Part shown: in pieces, positions 18,224 to 26,492 of the stretch
How the letters are laid out: each line of letters begins with the position of its first letter
Numbering within the stretch: the stretch's first letter is position 1
DNA from: Anabaena sp. UHCC 0204
Lineage (GTDB): Bacteria > Cyanobacteriota > Cyanobacteriia > Cyanobacteriales > Nostocaceae
Direction of reading: 5' to 3'
Length of the DNA stretch: 64,000 bases
Assembly: GCF_009711975.1 (NCBI RefSeq)
Contig: NZ_VIKW01000006.1
Span: forward strand, 91,611-155,610
Made by a program: the position numbers and the translations under genes
Notes under the pieces: model-generated
The model's input: the letters and a program-made list of their open reading frames with translations, nothing else
What the model was told of the DNA's origin: nothing
The model's database searches: none

Positions 18224-19006
18224 GTGTTAACAAGTTTACAAAATTCCCTAGTTAAACAAATCCGGAAGTTGCACTCCGCTAAGGAGAGAAATAAGCAACG
18301 GCTATTTTTATTGGAAGGAACGCATTTGCTGGAAGAAGCTTGTGCGGTTGGTTATCCTTTAGATACGGTATGTTGTACTCTTCAATGGCAAATAACACAT
18401 CCTCAATTGTGGGAAGTTGTTTGTAATCAGTGCGATCGCGTAGAAGTTGTTAGTCCAGAAGTTTTAACAGCGATCGCTACAACTGTCAATCCTGATGGTA
18501 TAGTAGCCATGGCTCAACGAGATGCACAACCAACAACAATTCCTTTTTCTGGTTTAGTTCTGGCTTTAGAAACTGTCCAAGATCCTGGTAACTTGGGAAC
18601 TATGATTCGCACAGCAGCCGCAGCAGGTGCATCAGGTTTGTGGTTGAGTGAAGATAGTGTAGATTTAGATAATCCTAAAGTTTTACGTGCTTCTGCTGGC
18701 CAATGGTTTCGCTTGAATATGGCTGTCAGCGAGGATCTAAAAGCGACTGTTCAACAAAGTCAGCAAGCAGGAATGCAGGTAATAGCTACCTTACCAACCG
18801 CCGATTTAACTTATTGGCAAGTGGATTGGCGTAAACCTAGTTTAATATTATTGGGTAATGAAGGGGCGGGATTATCAGCAGATTTAGCCGCTTTAGCAGA
18901 TATCCAAGTCAAAATTCCCCTGAATCCTGGGGTAGAATCATTAAATGTGGGAATAACTGCTGCTTTGATGTTATATGAAGCTCAAAGACAGAAAATGTCT
19001 CAATAA
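18224..19006 (+). CDS. SpoU/TrmH-family RNA 2'-O-methyltransferase
   Basis: A 260-residue SAM-dependent methyltransferase of the SPOUT class. A small N-terminal substrate-binding domain (about 1-95, KERNKQRLFLLEGTHLLEEA) precedes the knotted catalytic domain with the three SpoU motifs: ETVQDPGNLGTMIRTAAAAG, LILLGNEGAGLS and IPLNPGVESLNVGITAALML. Family members modify ribose in rRNA or tRNA; the exact target is not predictable from sequence. The start is GTG at 18224, 55 bases after tRNA-Leu(CAG), and no nearer ATG keeps the N-terminal domain. It converges with the small gene at 19017. Confidence 0.92.
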   Translation: MLTSLQNSLVKQIRKLHSAKERNKQRLFLLEGTHLLEEACAVGYPLDTVCCTLQWQITHPQLWEVVCNQCDRVEVVSPEVLTAIATTVNPDGIVAMAQRDAQPTTIPFSGLVLALETVQDPGNLGTMIRTAAAAGASGLWLSEDSVDLDNPKVLRASAGQWFRLNMAVSEDLKATVQQSQQAGMQVIATLPTADLTYWQVDWRKPSLILLGNEGAGLSADLAALADIQVKIPLNPGVESLNVGITAALMLYEAQRQKMSQ

Positions 19007-19016
19007 TTTAAGTTAG

Positions 19017-19259
19017 TTATGGCTTTTTGCTTTTATTTGTTTTTTGCTGTAAATACTGTTCAATATCAGCAACTGCATCCTCCCACGCATCCAAATCAAT
19101 AATATCAGTATGTTTGCTGATGACTTGATGGAGAGAATCACTAGTATTTGATTCTGTCACCTCTTCATTGTTAGCTTGAACAATATCTTTTAACTGATTT
19201 AGGGATTGCTGAAAATCTTGATCAGCAAAAGTACGTTGATGGTGCTGAATAGGTTTCAT
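19017..19259 (-). CDS. Hypothetical acidic protein, 80 aa
   Basis: An 80-residue soluble protein, rich in Asp, Gln and Ser, with no signal peptide or membrane segment. The C-terminal half (IIDLDAWEDAVADIEQYLQQ) is predicted helical and ends in a Lys-rich tail. No family was recognised. Its stop lies 10 bases from that of the convergent methyltransferase gene, and an AGAGGAG sequence 6-12 bases upstream of the ATG is a convincing ribosome-binding site, which supports it as a real gene. Confidence 0.6.
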   Translation of the reverse strand: MKPIQHHQRTFADQDFQQSLNQLKDIVQANNEEVTESNTSDSLHQVISKHTDIIDLDAWEDAVADIEQYLQQKTNKSKKP

Positions 19260-19387
19260 AATCTTTAGAGGAGAATCATGATTTAGATAGCTTGAGAGAT
19301 TTAATACTATTATACGTATTGGCTGACAATTATTTAATCTGTATCAATTGTAAACATTAATAGGCTAAATTGCAAACTTAGTGAATT

Positions 19388-19954
19388 ATGAATAAATTAA
19401 TGCAACGAGGGTTAATTTGGCTAGGTATTGCTGCGATTTCTGTGAGTTTAATTGCGTGCGATCGCTTGTTTGCTCCTCAAGGGGATCTAGTTGAACGAAT
19501 CAGTGATGGTGATACATTAGTATTAAGAAATGCAGATGGTCAAAAATTTACGGTGCGGTTTGCTTGTGTTGATGCACCAGAAATACCTCATTCTCAGAAA
19601 GAAAAGAACAGTAAAATTACTAAAGATGTAAATCAGTTTGCTTGGGGTGTGAAAGCACAAACACGGATAGAGCAACTAATTCAAGCCACAAATAATCGTG
19701 TAAAATTGAATATTACAGATAGCGATCGCTATGGTAGAAAAGTTGCAGAAGTCCGGTTACCAAATGGTACGTTTTTACAACAAGTTTTGTTAGAAGAAGG
19801 ATTAGCTAAAGTATATCGTCCCTATTTAAGCAAATGTCCCAGTAAAGATATTGTACAACAAGCCGAAACGCAAGCGAAACAGCAAAAAATTGGGATTTGG
19901 AGCGATCGCAAATTTGTTGATCCTTGGGATTATAGAAAAGCAAGTAAACCATAA
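19388..19954 (+). CDS. Thermonuclease-family (SNase-like) lipoprotein
   Basis: A 188-residue protein with a lipoprotein signal peptide ending at the lipobox LIAC (Cys24), followed by a staphylococcal-nuclease domain (about 35-180). Family motifs include ISDGDTLVLR, VRFACVDAPE (Arg and Asp of the active site), SDRYGRKVAEV and LLEEGLAKVYRPY. It is expected to sit on the periplasmic side of a membrane and cleave DNA or RNA with calcium. HIP1 octamers occur inside the frame. It is a single gene; the 28-bp palindrome repeat lies just downstream. Confidence 0.9.
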   Translation: MNKLMQRGLIWLGIAAISVSLIACDRLFAPQGDLVERISDGDTLVLRNADGQKFTVRFACVDAPEIPHSQKEKNSKITKDVNQFAWGVKAQTRIEQLIQATNNRVKLNITDSDRYGRKVAEVRLPNGTFLQQVLLEEGLAKVYRPYLSKCPSKDIVQQAETQAKQQKIGIWSDRKFVDPWDYRKASKP

Positions 19955-20002
19955 CTTTTCACCTCTATCGGACATAATTTAATTTTCCAAACATTCTCTA
20001 AT

Positions 20003-20030
20003 GTAGAGACGTTCCATGGAACGTCTCTAC
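20003..20030. repeat. 28-bp perfect palindrome, copy 2
   Basis: Identical to the palindrome at 10433-10460. It lies between the convergent nuclease and ABC-transporter genes and could act as a bidirectional transcript-end hairpin. Confidence 0.85.
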
Positions 20031-20066
20031 AATGTTTATAAATAACGTTTTTCCTGATTACTTATT

Positions 20067-21566
20067 TTATATTTTCCCTTTTGCATCTTTTTTACCGATT
20101 GGATTCATCCATATTTCTAACCGGCTAAAAAGTTGAGAAGAAATCAGAGTTAAACATAAATAAATTATAGCTACAGCCGCATAAACTTCAAAAGCGCGAT
20201 AATTTTCTGCAACAATTAATTGTCCTTTTCTAAATAATTCCTCAAACCCGATTACCGCAACCAAGCTAGTATCTTTTAATAAACTAATAAACTCATTTCC
20301 TAAAGGTGGAATCATGCGCCGAAATGCTTGAGGAAAAATTACATAAGTCATTGTTTGCAGAGGATTTAAACCTAGTGATTTTGCTGCTTCTGATTGTCCA
20401 ATTTCAATAGATTGAATGCCCCCACGGACAATTTCGGCAATATAGGCTGCACTATTTAAACTTAAAGCAATTACCCCAGCGAGAAGACGGTTTAAAGTAA
20501 AAGTAAAACCTAACTCTTGAGAAATTGCCGGTAAGCCAAAATAAATCATAAATATCTGCACTAATAACGGTGTTCCTCGCCAAAAATCTATATAAGCCCT
20601 GGATAAAAAACGCAAAGATTTAATATGAGAAAGGCGAATTATACCAATTAGAGAACCAATTGTTAAACCGAATAAACCTGAGATAAATGCTAATTGCAAT
20701 GTTCCTAATGCACCCTTTAATAGAGTGGGTAAGGATTGCCAAAATATACTCAGAGAATTTAATCTAGCCGTATTCTTATTTATAAATGGTAATGTTTCTG
20801 GTAATGTTGGCGGTGCAGATTTAAACCATTTTTCGTAAATTTGCTGATATTTACCATTTTCTAATATCTTTGTTAAACCTTGATTAATCAAAGATAAATA
20901 AGGAGAATTTTTAGCAGTAGCAATTCCGTAAAATTCCTCAGTTAATAGTTGTTCTATGACTTTGATTCCTTGCAAATTACCTGTATTGATAGCGTATAAG
21001 GTGACGGGTGCATCATTAATAACTGCATCAACATTACCATTTTGTAATTCTTGCAGGGCTAATGGTGCAGAGTCAAAACTGCGAATTTGCGCCCCAGTTA
21101 AACTTTTAGCTTTTTCTGCGCCGGTTGTGCCAATTTGGACGGCAATTTTTTTATTTTGGAGACTGTCAAATCCGGTAATATTTTGATGATCTGCGCGAAT
21201 AGCGATCGCCAAACCTGCTTTAAAATAAGGACGAGAAAAAGTTACCGTCTTGGATCTTTCTTCAGTTATCGTCATGGAACTAATCGCCGCGTCTATGGTT
21301 TTGGCTTGTAGTGCGGGAATAATGCCATCAAAAGGCAAACTCTGAAATTCTACCTGGAAATTTGACCCATCGGCGATCGCCCTCATCAAATCAATAGAAA
21401 ACCCTACTAATTCCCCACCTTTACCTTGAAACTCAAAAGGTGGAAACGCCGGTTCAGTCGCTACTCGGAGAATTTGATTTCCGCGAGAATTTTCACTACA
21501 ACCAGCCAATAAGCAACAAATTAAACCAATGATCACCCACAAACGACCAAATCTAAATTTCACCAT
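20067..21566 (-). CDS. bgtB: Amino-acid ABC transporter, fused binding protein and permease
   Basis: A fused polypeptide of 499 residues from the ATG at 21566. It has a lipoprotein signal (LLAGC), a family-3 solute-binding domain (roughly residues 30-255, TEPAFPPFEFQGKGGELVGFSIDLM) and a HisM/GlnP-type permease domain (about 270-490) with the ATPase-contact motif EAAKSLGLNPLQTMTYVIFP. In cyanobacteria this fusion is the BgtB/Glt type that takes up glutamine, basic or other polar amino acids together with a separately encoded ATPase; no ATPase gene is nearby, as in Anabaena. The start at 21566 was chosen over one 48 bases upstream because it gives a normal signal peptide and follows a GAGGGGGAG ribosome-binding site. 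The exact substrate is inferred. Confidence 0.88.
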   Translation of the reverse strand: MVKFRFGRLWVIIGLICCLLAGCSENSRGNQILRVATEPAFPPFEFQGKGGELVGFSIDLMRAIADGSNFQVEFQSLPFDGIIPALQAKTIDAAISSMTITEERSKTVTFSRPYFKAGLAIAIRADHQNITGFDSLQNKKIAVQIGTTGAEKAKSLTGAQIRSFDSAPLALQELQNGNVDAVINDAPVTLYAINTGNLQGIKVIEQLLTEEFYGIATAKNSPYLSLINQGLTKILENGKYQQIYEKWFKSAPPTLPETLPFINKNTARLNSLSIFWQSLPTLLKGALGTLQLAFISGLFGLTIGSLIGIIRLSHIKSLRFLSRAYIDFWRGTPLLVQIFMIYFGLPAISQELGFTFTLNRLLAGVIALSLNSAAYIAEIVRGGIQSIEIGQSEAAKSLGLNPLQTMTYVIFPQAFRRMIPPLGNEFISLLKDTSLVAVIGFEELFRKGQLIVAENYRAFEVYAAVAIIYLCLTLISSQLFSRLEIWMNPIGKKDAKGKI

Positions 21567-21709
21567 CTCCCCCTCTTTGTGTATTTTGTGTTCAGAGTAG
21601 TTTATTGCCAACACTACAACAAAGTCATGGAGAATGGGAAAAGTGAGATTAACGGCGATACAGAAGAAAACTGTGTCACCTGGTTGTTTTTGTAGCTGTG
21701 AGACAGGTG

Positions 21710-21916
21710 TTAAAGAAACTCACGCAAAAACTCGAAAGGGTTATCTTCCCAACAAGGTTCGGGGACTAACCACACCAACTTACTTTTAATTTCGGCTTCA
21801 ATTTCATCACTATCATCTCTGTCAAATAGTGAAGTTAAAGCTTCCCAATCGCGTTCTCTCAAGGAGTTCAACGAGGAAAAACTTACCTGTAGATTATTTG
21901 AGTAATTCACAAGCAC
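21710..21916 (-). CDS. Hypothetical acidic protein, 68 aa
   Basis: A 68-residue soluble, acidic ORF with no recognised family. The middle (DDSDEIEAEIKSKLVWLVPEPCWEDNPFEFL) has a non-random look with clustered Asp/Glu and two Trp. It stands downstream of lipB on the same strand, with a large stem-loop between them. It may be a small conserved gene, but chance cannot be excluded. Confidence 0.4.
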   Translation of the reverse strand: MLVNYSNNLQVSFSSLNSLRERDWEALTSLFDRDDSDEIEAEIKSKLVWLVPEPCWEDNPFEFLREFL

Positions 21917-21944
21917 GGTTTTGGTTAGTTTTACAAAAAGTGAG

Positions 21945-22010
21945 CATGATCAACAACAAACAAACTAATTTTAGTCTGTTTGGTTAAAAACCAAAGTGAT
22001 GTTGATCATG
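21945..22010. promoter_or_regulatory. Extended stem-loop between lipB and the 68-aa ORF
   Basis: CATGATCAACA (21945-21955) and TGTTGATCATG (22000-22010) are perfect 11-bp inverted repeats. Between them TTTGG-ttaaaaa-CCAAA and AACAAAC/GTCTGTTT-like arms allow nested pairing. It could be a terminator-like or regulatory fold after lipB; there is no long T-run on the minus strand. Confidence 0.45.
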
Positions 22011-22055
22011 ATCATTATAATAATATTTACGCCATATTATGTAACTTTACTAAGA

Positions 22056-22739
22056 CTACATAATTTTTTCATACTTACAATCCACTATATCTACACCAAA
22101 TACCTCGGCAAAGCAATGGTTTACGGAGTAACGTACTTGGTTACAAGTAATGCCAGGAATCCATGCGGCTAAACTGCTAACAGGTTTATCAACAATGCCA
22201 CAGGGAACAATTTGTTTAAATCCTGTCATGTCAGGACAAACATTTAAGGAAAATCCGTGCATTGTAATCCATTTACTAACTTTTATGCCTATAGCAGCAA
22301 CTTTGTATCCTTCTAGCCAAACACCAGTAAAACCAGGCAGACGTTCTCCCTGCAAATCATAATTTGCTAAAACGCGAATTAATACTTCCTCAAGTTGGCG
22401 CAAATACCAATGCAGGTCTTGACGATAACGACGCAAATTTAAAATCGGATAACCGACTAATTGACCAGGACAATGATATGTAACTTCGCCGCCTCTTTCA
22501 ATGCGATGCACATCATAGTTACTTTTGTCAATATTAAATTTAATAAATTCTGAGTTTGCTCCTGTGCCTAAAGTATAGACGGGGGGGTGTTCTAGTAAAA
22601 TTAGGACATCATCTAATTCTGGGTTGTTAATGCGTTCTGTTACTAGCGATCGCTGCCACTGATGAGCCGTTAAGTACGGCATCAACTCAACATCATATAG
22701 TAAACAACGGTACGGATGAAATAAAGTGTTAGACATCAT
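22056..22739 (-). CDS. lipB: Octanoyl-ACP:protein N-octanoyltransferase
   Basis: Transfers octanoate from ACP to lipoyl domains of the 2-oxoacid dehydrogenases and the glycine cleavage H protein, the first step of lipoate assembly. The protein has 227 residues. It carries the substrate motif [17 protein letters not shown] (usual form RGGxVTYHGPGQ), the catalytic Lys in [22 protein letters not shown] and the catalytic Cys in FKQIVPCGI. lipA is not nearby. Two adjacent ATGs open the frame; the first is used here. Confidence 0.95.
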   Translation of the reverse strand: MMSNTLFHPYRCLLYDVELMPYLTAHQWQRSLVTERINNPELDDVLILLEHPPVYTLGTGANSEFIKFNIDKSNYDVHRIERGGEVTYHCPGQLVGYPILNLRRYRQDLHWYLRQLEEVLIRVLANYDLQGERLPGFTGVWLEGYKVAAIGIKVSKWITMHGFSLNVCPDMTGFKQIVPCGIVDKPVSSLAAWIPGITCNQVRYSVNHCFAEVFGVDIVDCKYEKIM

Positions 22740-23404
22740 TCCTTATAAATATTTTCCGCGTCTTTGCGTCTTTAAATAGTTGTAATCTCACAAAATTTTA
22801 CAAAATGTCACAAAAAAATAGCTAACAAATGTCAAGCTATGCAAAGGATTTTAAAGGAACGTCAAGGGAATATACTTTGGACCGTACAAAGTGCTAGTTT
22901 GAATATATAACTCAATGGTGTTGGGAGGAGTTCTCTGTAATAAACATTAAGCCAAGACAATAGAAACCAATACACTGACTGATCACATCTCAAAAATTTG
23001 TTTGTATCAATCAGGATCAAACTTCCCAAAAGGGTCGTATCTTCTATACAATAGGGAACAAGACTAGGGAACAACAACAAGAGCAAACACTCCTATTTTT
23101 GTAAAGTTCCATAGAAATAGGCAGTTAAAAGAACCATATCTCAAAATTGCCTAATTCCATAGTTTTGCTTTAATAGCCAATTGTTTGGCAACCAGTTGGG
23201 AATCATCGTAGAGAATAAAAACTAAAATCGAGACGATGAATAGCACAAACTTTAAGATGCTTAAGATGCAAGAAGCGTTGAGAATACTAAAGAGCAGTGT
23301 GTTAAGAATAGGTTACGATTTGTGTTGGCGGCAATTATAGACCTTACCGCAATCTCTATTCCTACCCAAAAACATCATTTATAATATTGAGCGGGAGAGT
23401 TTAC
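22740..23404. other. Long leader region of lrtA
   Basis: 665 bases without a supported gene between the divergent lipB and lrtA starts. The cyanobacterial lrtA message is known for a long 5' untranslated leader that affects its stability in light and dark, so much of the right-hand part is probably transcribed. A diverged GCGTCTTTGCGTCTTT repeat (22760-22775) lies next to lipB. Short open frames in this stretch look random. Confidence 0.45.
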
Positions 23405-24040
23405 ATGAAGCTTGTCATCCACGGTAAAAATATTGAAATCACTGATGCAATCAGGGAATACGTGCATCAGAAGATTGAAAAAGCAGTTAGTCACTTTCAG
23501 AACATCACCAATGAAGTGGATGTCCATTTGAGCGTAGCTCGCAATCCCCGAATAAATACTAAACAAGCGGCGGAAGTAACTATTTATGCTAATGGTAGCA
23601 TCATCCGTGCCGAGGAAAGCAGCGAAAGCTTATATGCAAGTATTGACTTAGTTGCAGATAAGATTGCTCGGCAATTACGGAAATATAAAGAAAGAAGGCA
23701 GGATCACAAAACCCAACCGATAGCAACTAATGAAGTAGTAGCGCCAGAACCTGTAGCAGCAGATTTAATAGGCGATCGCACCCCTGAATTACCCGAAGAG
23801 GTTGTTCGCACCAAATACTTCTCCATGCCCCCCATGACATTGGCAGAAGCCCAAGAACAACTACAACTTGTGGGACACGATTTTTATATGTTCCATAACG
23901 CAGAAACCGGAGATATTAACGTCATTTATGAACGTAATCACGGTGGTTATGGAGTAATTCAACCCCGCAATAACGGCAACGGCAAAAACGGCAAATCAGC
24001 TAACTCCAACGTTGCTGTTCCCGAAAAGTCTAAAGCCTAA
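23405..24040 (+). CDS. lrtA: Long-form ribosome hibernation promoting factor (LrtA/HPF)
   Basis: A 211-residue protein from the ATG at 23405 ([20 protein letters not shown]). The N-terminal HPF/RaiA domain (about 1-105) binds the 30S decoding region. A variable linker follows (about 106-140), then the C-terminal dimerisation domain (about 140-195; [37 protein letters not shown]). Long-form HPF alone joins two ribosomes into inactive 100S particles. In cyanobacteria lrtA is the light-repressed transcript gene, expressed in the dark. An in-frame extension of six codons upstream begins with TTG and is not needed. Confidence 0.95.
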   Translation: MKLVIHGKNIEITDAIREYVHQKIEKAVSHFQNITNEVDVHLSVARNPRINTKQAAEVTIYANGSIIRAEESSESLYASIDLVADKIARQLRKYKERRQDHKTQPIATNEVVAPEPVAADLIGDRTPELPEEVVRTKYFSMPPMTLAEAQEQLQLVGHDFYMFHNAETGDINVIYERNHGGYGVIQPRNNGNGKNGKSANSNVAVPEKSKA

Positions 24041-24052
24041 TTTCAGGGAATA

Positions 24053-24080
24053 GGTGACAGGTGACAGGTGACAGGTGACA
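24053..24080. repeat. Heptamer tandem repeat, 4 copies of GGTGACA
   Basis: Four perfect consecutive GGTGACA units directly after the lrtA stop codon. Typical STRR-type repeat of Nostocales. Confidence 0.85.
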
Positions 24081-24144
24081 GTAAAGAGTTTAATCTTTCC
24101 TACTCCCCCCTGTCCCCTCACTTTTTCAGTCCCCAGTCAAAAAT

Positions 24145-24606
24145 TTACTTTGTTGCTAGTTGTTGCAATGTTTTCAGTGCTTCTTCAACGTGACCTTTAA
24201 AGTTCAACATCGAATCAAATACGTATTGAACAACGCCGTTTTGGTCAATCACATAAGTCACCCGGCCGGGGATAAAACCAAAAGCGGTAGTTGCACCATA
24301 TTGTTTTCGCACTTGGTCGCCTTTATCACTTAAAAGTGTGAAAGGTAAATTGTACTTAGCTGCGAACTTTTGGTGAGAGTCGCTAGAGTCACCACTGACA
24401 CCAATCACTTCAGCCCCAGCGGATTTAAACACTTCATATTGATCTCGAAAAGCGCAAGATTCCACAGTACATCCCGGTGTATCGTCCTTGGGATAAAAAT
24501 AGAGGACAACAGATTTTTGACCACGAAATTCCGCCAGGCTGATATTTGCACCATTTTGGGCGGGTAGATTAAAATCAGGTGCGGTATCTCCAACTTTGAT
24601 AGCCAT
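24145..24606 (-). CDS. Peroxiredoxin of the BCP/PrxQ type
   Basis: A 153-residue thiol peroxidase from the ATG at 24606 (MAIKVGDTAPDFNLPAQNG); an alternative ATG lies 21 bases upstream. It reduces hydrogen peroxide and alkyl hydroperoxides with thioredoxin. The peroxidatic Cys and, five residues later, the resolving Cys are in DDTPGCTVESCAFRD, the PrxQ signature of an atypical 2-Cys enzyme. RVTYVIDQNGVV and the C-terminal ALKTLQQL are also typical. Single gene, convergent with lrtA. Confidence 0.94.
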   Translation of the reverse strand: MAIKVGDTAPDFNLPAQNGANISLAEFRGQKSVVLYFYPKDDTPGCTVESCAFRDQYEVFKSAGAEVIGVSGDSSDSHQKFAAKYNLPFTLLSDKGDQVRKQYGATTAFGFIPGRVTYVIDQNGVVQYVFDSMLNFKGHVEEALKTLQQLATK

Positions 24607-24733
24607 ATTAAAAAATTCCCAATTCAAACATTACTTAATAAAAGTTTACCTTGTAAGTTAGGATATCAATTTTTCTTGAGAAGTTGCCTCAAGCGGGGTA
24701 AGGTAAATAGTCATCAAAAAAACTATTCCGTCT

Positions 24734-25864
24734 ATGCGTCTGACTTCGCTTGATGTTTTTCGTGGTATTACTATTGCAGCAATGATTCTTGCTAACATGG
24801 CCGGAGTCGTAGATAATGTTTATCCTCCCCTTAGTCATGCTCAATGGCACGGTTGTACACCCACTGACTTAATATTTCCCTTCTTTTTATTCATTGTTGG
24901 TGTAGCAATGACTTATTCTCTGTCAAAGTATAGCTCAGAGAATAAACCTACCACAACAGTTTACTTACTGCTGTTACGCCGTGCTGCTATATTATTTGCT
25001 TTGGGTTTACTATTAAATGGTTTTTGGAATAAAGGTGTTTGGACTTTTGACTTTAGTAGTTTGCGAATCATGGGAGTATTGCAACGAATTAGTTTAACTT
25101 ACCTGTTTACATCTTTGATAGTTTTAAAATTACCTCGTAAAAGTCAATGGTTAGTAGCAGGAGGATTACTAATTGGTTATTGGTTGACAATGATGTATAT
25201 TCCAGTTCCTGATTATGGTGCAGGAGTGCTAACAAGGGAAGGTAATTTTGGCGCATTTATTGATAGATTAATTATTCCCAAAGCACATTTATATAAAGGT
25301 GATGGCTTTAATTTGCTGGGAGATCCTGAAGGACTTTTTAGCACCATTCCAGCGATAGTTAACGTTTTAGCTGGTTATTTTACCGGAGAATGGATTAAAG
25401 ATAAAAAACAGGCTAATTCGCAAACAAGTATGGATTTAGTATTATTTGGTTTGTGTTGCTTAGTAATTGCAATTATTTGGGATGTAGCATTTCCCATGAA
25501 TAAGAAACTATGGACTAGTTCCTATGTTGTGTTTACCACTGGTTGGGCGTTAATGTTATTAGCAGCTTGTTATGAATTGATAGAAGTGAGGTTAATAAAA
25601 CGCTGGAGTAAACCATTTGAGATTATGGGCTTAAATGCGATCGCTCTTTTTGTTGCTTCTGTAATGTTAATCAAAATCACAGCCAAAACCCAAATTGGCA
25701 CAGGTGAAACCGCCATTAGTATCTACAATTGGATTTACCAAAATATCTTTGCCTCTTGGGCGGGAAATTTCAACGGCTCATTTTTGTTTGCACTTGTTAC
25801 CTTATTCTTGTGGTACGCTGTTGCTGTCTTGATGTATCAGAAACGCTGGTTTCTTAAAGTGTAA
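24734..25864 (+). CDS. HGSNAT-like multi-pass membrane acyltransferase (DUF5009/COG4299)
   Basis: A 376-residue integral membrane protein with about ten hydrophobic segments. The first (MRLTSLDVFRGITIAAMILAN) and the following loop HAQWHGCTPTDLIFPFFLFIVG match the bacterial family related to human heparan-alpha-glucosaminide N-acetyltransferase. Family members are thought to move acetyl groups from cytoplasmic acetyl-CoA to sugars outside the membrane. The sugar acceptor here is unknown and no glycan genes adjoin. Start and length agree with the family. Confidence 0.88.
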   Translation: MRLTSLDVFRGITIAAMILANMAGVVDNVYPPLSHAQWHGCTPTDLIFPFFLFIVGVAMTYSLSKYSSENKPTTTVYLLLLRRAAILFALGLLLNGFWNKGVWTFDFSSLRIMGVLQRISLTYLFTSLIVLKLPRKSQWLVAGGLLIGYWLTMMYIPVPDYGAGVLTREGNFGAFIDRLIIPKAHLYKGDGFNLLGDPEGLFSTIPAIVNVLAGYFTGEWIKDKKQANSQTSMDLVLFGLCCLVIAIIWDVAFPMNKKLWTSSYVVFTTGWALMLLAACYELIEVRLIKRWSKPFEIMGLNAIALFVASVMLIKITAKTQIGTGETAISIYNWIYQNIFASWAGNFNGSFLFALVTLFLWYAVAVLMYQKRWFLKV

Positions 25865-25876
25865 ATTTAGATAATT

Positions 25877-25911
25877 AAGGCGTAAAGATACTAATAAAAA
25901 CTTTGCGCCTT
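25877..25911. repeat. Inverted repeat after the HGSNAT-like gene
   Basis: AAGGCGTAAAG (25877-25887) and CTTTGCGCCTT (25901-25911) can pair with one mismatch. The sequence belongs to the GCGCAAAGG/CACGCAGAG dispersed family and is followed by TTGGCGTGAGA. It may end the upstream transcript, although no T-run is present. Confidence 0.5.
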
Positions 25912-25932
25912 AGCGTCTTGGCGTGAGATTTA

Positions 25933-26103
25933 TTATTTAACTTCAAAATCTACCTTATCATAAATATCTGCAAGCAAAATTTGACAAGCAACAGAAGCTA
26001 AATTTAAAGAATCATCACTATCTGAATATTCCGAAAAAATCCATTTGTTATTATCAGCTTTATAATATTGTTCAACGTGCATTGTATATTGGTCAACTAA
26101 GTA
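25933..26103 (-). pseudogene. C-terminal remnant of a Uma2-family nuclease gene
   Basis: The minus strand reads YLVDQYTMHVEQYYKADN and ends in LADIYDKVDFEVK plus stop (25933-25935). This matches the C-terminal third of Uma2/DUF820 proteins (restriction-endonuclease-like fold), which are abundant in cyanobacteria. The N-terminal two thirds with the catalytic residues are missing, cut at the inverted-repeat element that begins at 26098. An ATG at 26082 could allow translation of 49 residues, but this is unlikely to be functional. Confidence 0.75.
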
Positions 26104-26202
26104 CCTGGACAGAATTAATTACATATTAGTTATTTATCAATCCTTTGCCAATCAAGGATTTTAGTCCAAATGTTTGTGTAATTAATTTTGTCTCATTACT
26201 TA
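26098..26202. mobile_element. 105-bp inverted-repeat element at the ureC/Uma2 break
   Basis: The 26-bp ends 26098-26123 and 26177-26202 are inverted repeats with 21 of 26 matches (core TGTAATTAATT and TACTTA). Homology to UreC ends and homology to Uma2 begins just at its two borders. A further single end lies at 10688-10713. No coding capacity; no clear target duplication, as expected if a deletion accompanied it. Confidence 0.55.
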
Positions 26203-26260
26203 ATCTAACTTTATCGCCTACTGTGAGTTCATAAGTCTCCGCATAAGCGGAACGATTCAT
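26126..26260 (-). pseudogene. ureC: N-terminal remnant of urease alpha subunit gene
   Basis: From the ATG at 26260 the minus strand reads MNRSAYAETYELTVGDKVRL, which matches the start of urease alpha (typical [20 protein letters not shown]). After residue 20 the similarity stops, exactly at the right border of the inverted-repeat element (26202), and the frame ends at 26126 after 44 codons. The rest of the 570-residue subunit, with all nickel ligands, is absent. Together with the ureB remnant at 29241 on the same strand it shows a former ureB-ureC order. Confidence 0.75.
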
Positions 26261-26492
26261 TTTATAACTTATACAATCACCTACTTACTACTTTCTAAGT
26301 TTGTCATATTTTTATTTCTCTTAACTCTTTTCTAAAATTTTGGAGATTGTTATAAAAATAAAAAGATTATCATTACTAGCAAGAATTGAAATTTATAAAA
26401 ATACGTAACATATTGTCCCAATTAGAAAACAAGTATGCTATTTAATAAAATTAGCTAAGTTTAACTTTTTTTACCAAATACACTAAATAATT

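Noticed and set aside
22862-23086. 74-codon open frame on the minus strand in the lrtA leader
   Set aside because: No ribosome-binding site, no similarity, and it lies in the expected untranslated leader.
24053-24080. Possible CRISPR-like tandem repeat
   Set aside because: Seven-base units without spacers are STRR heptamers, not CRISPR. No array was found anywhere in the window.
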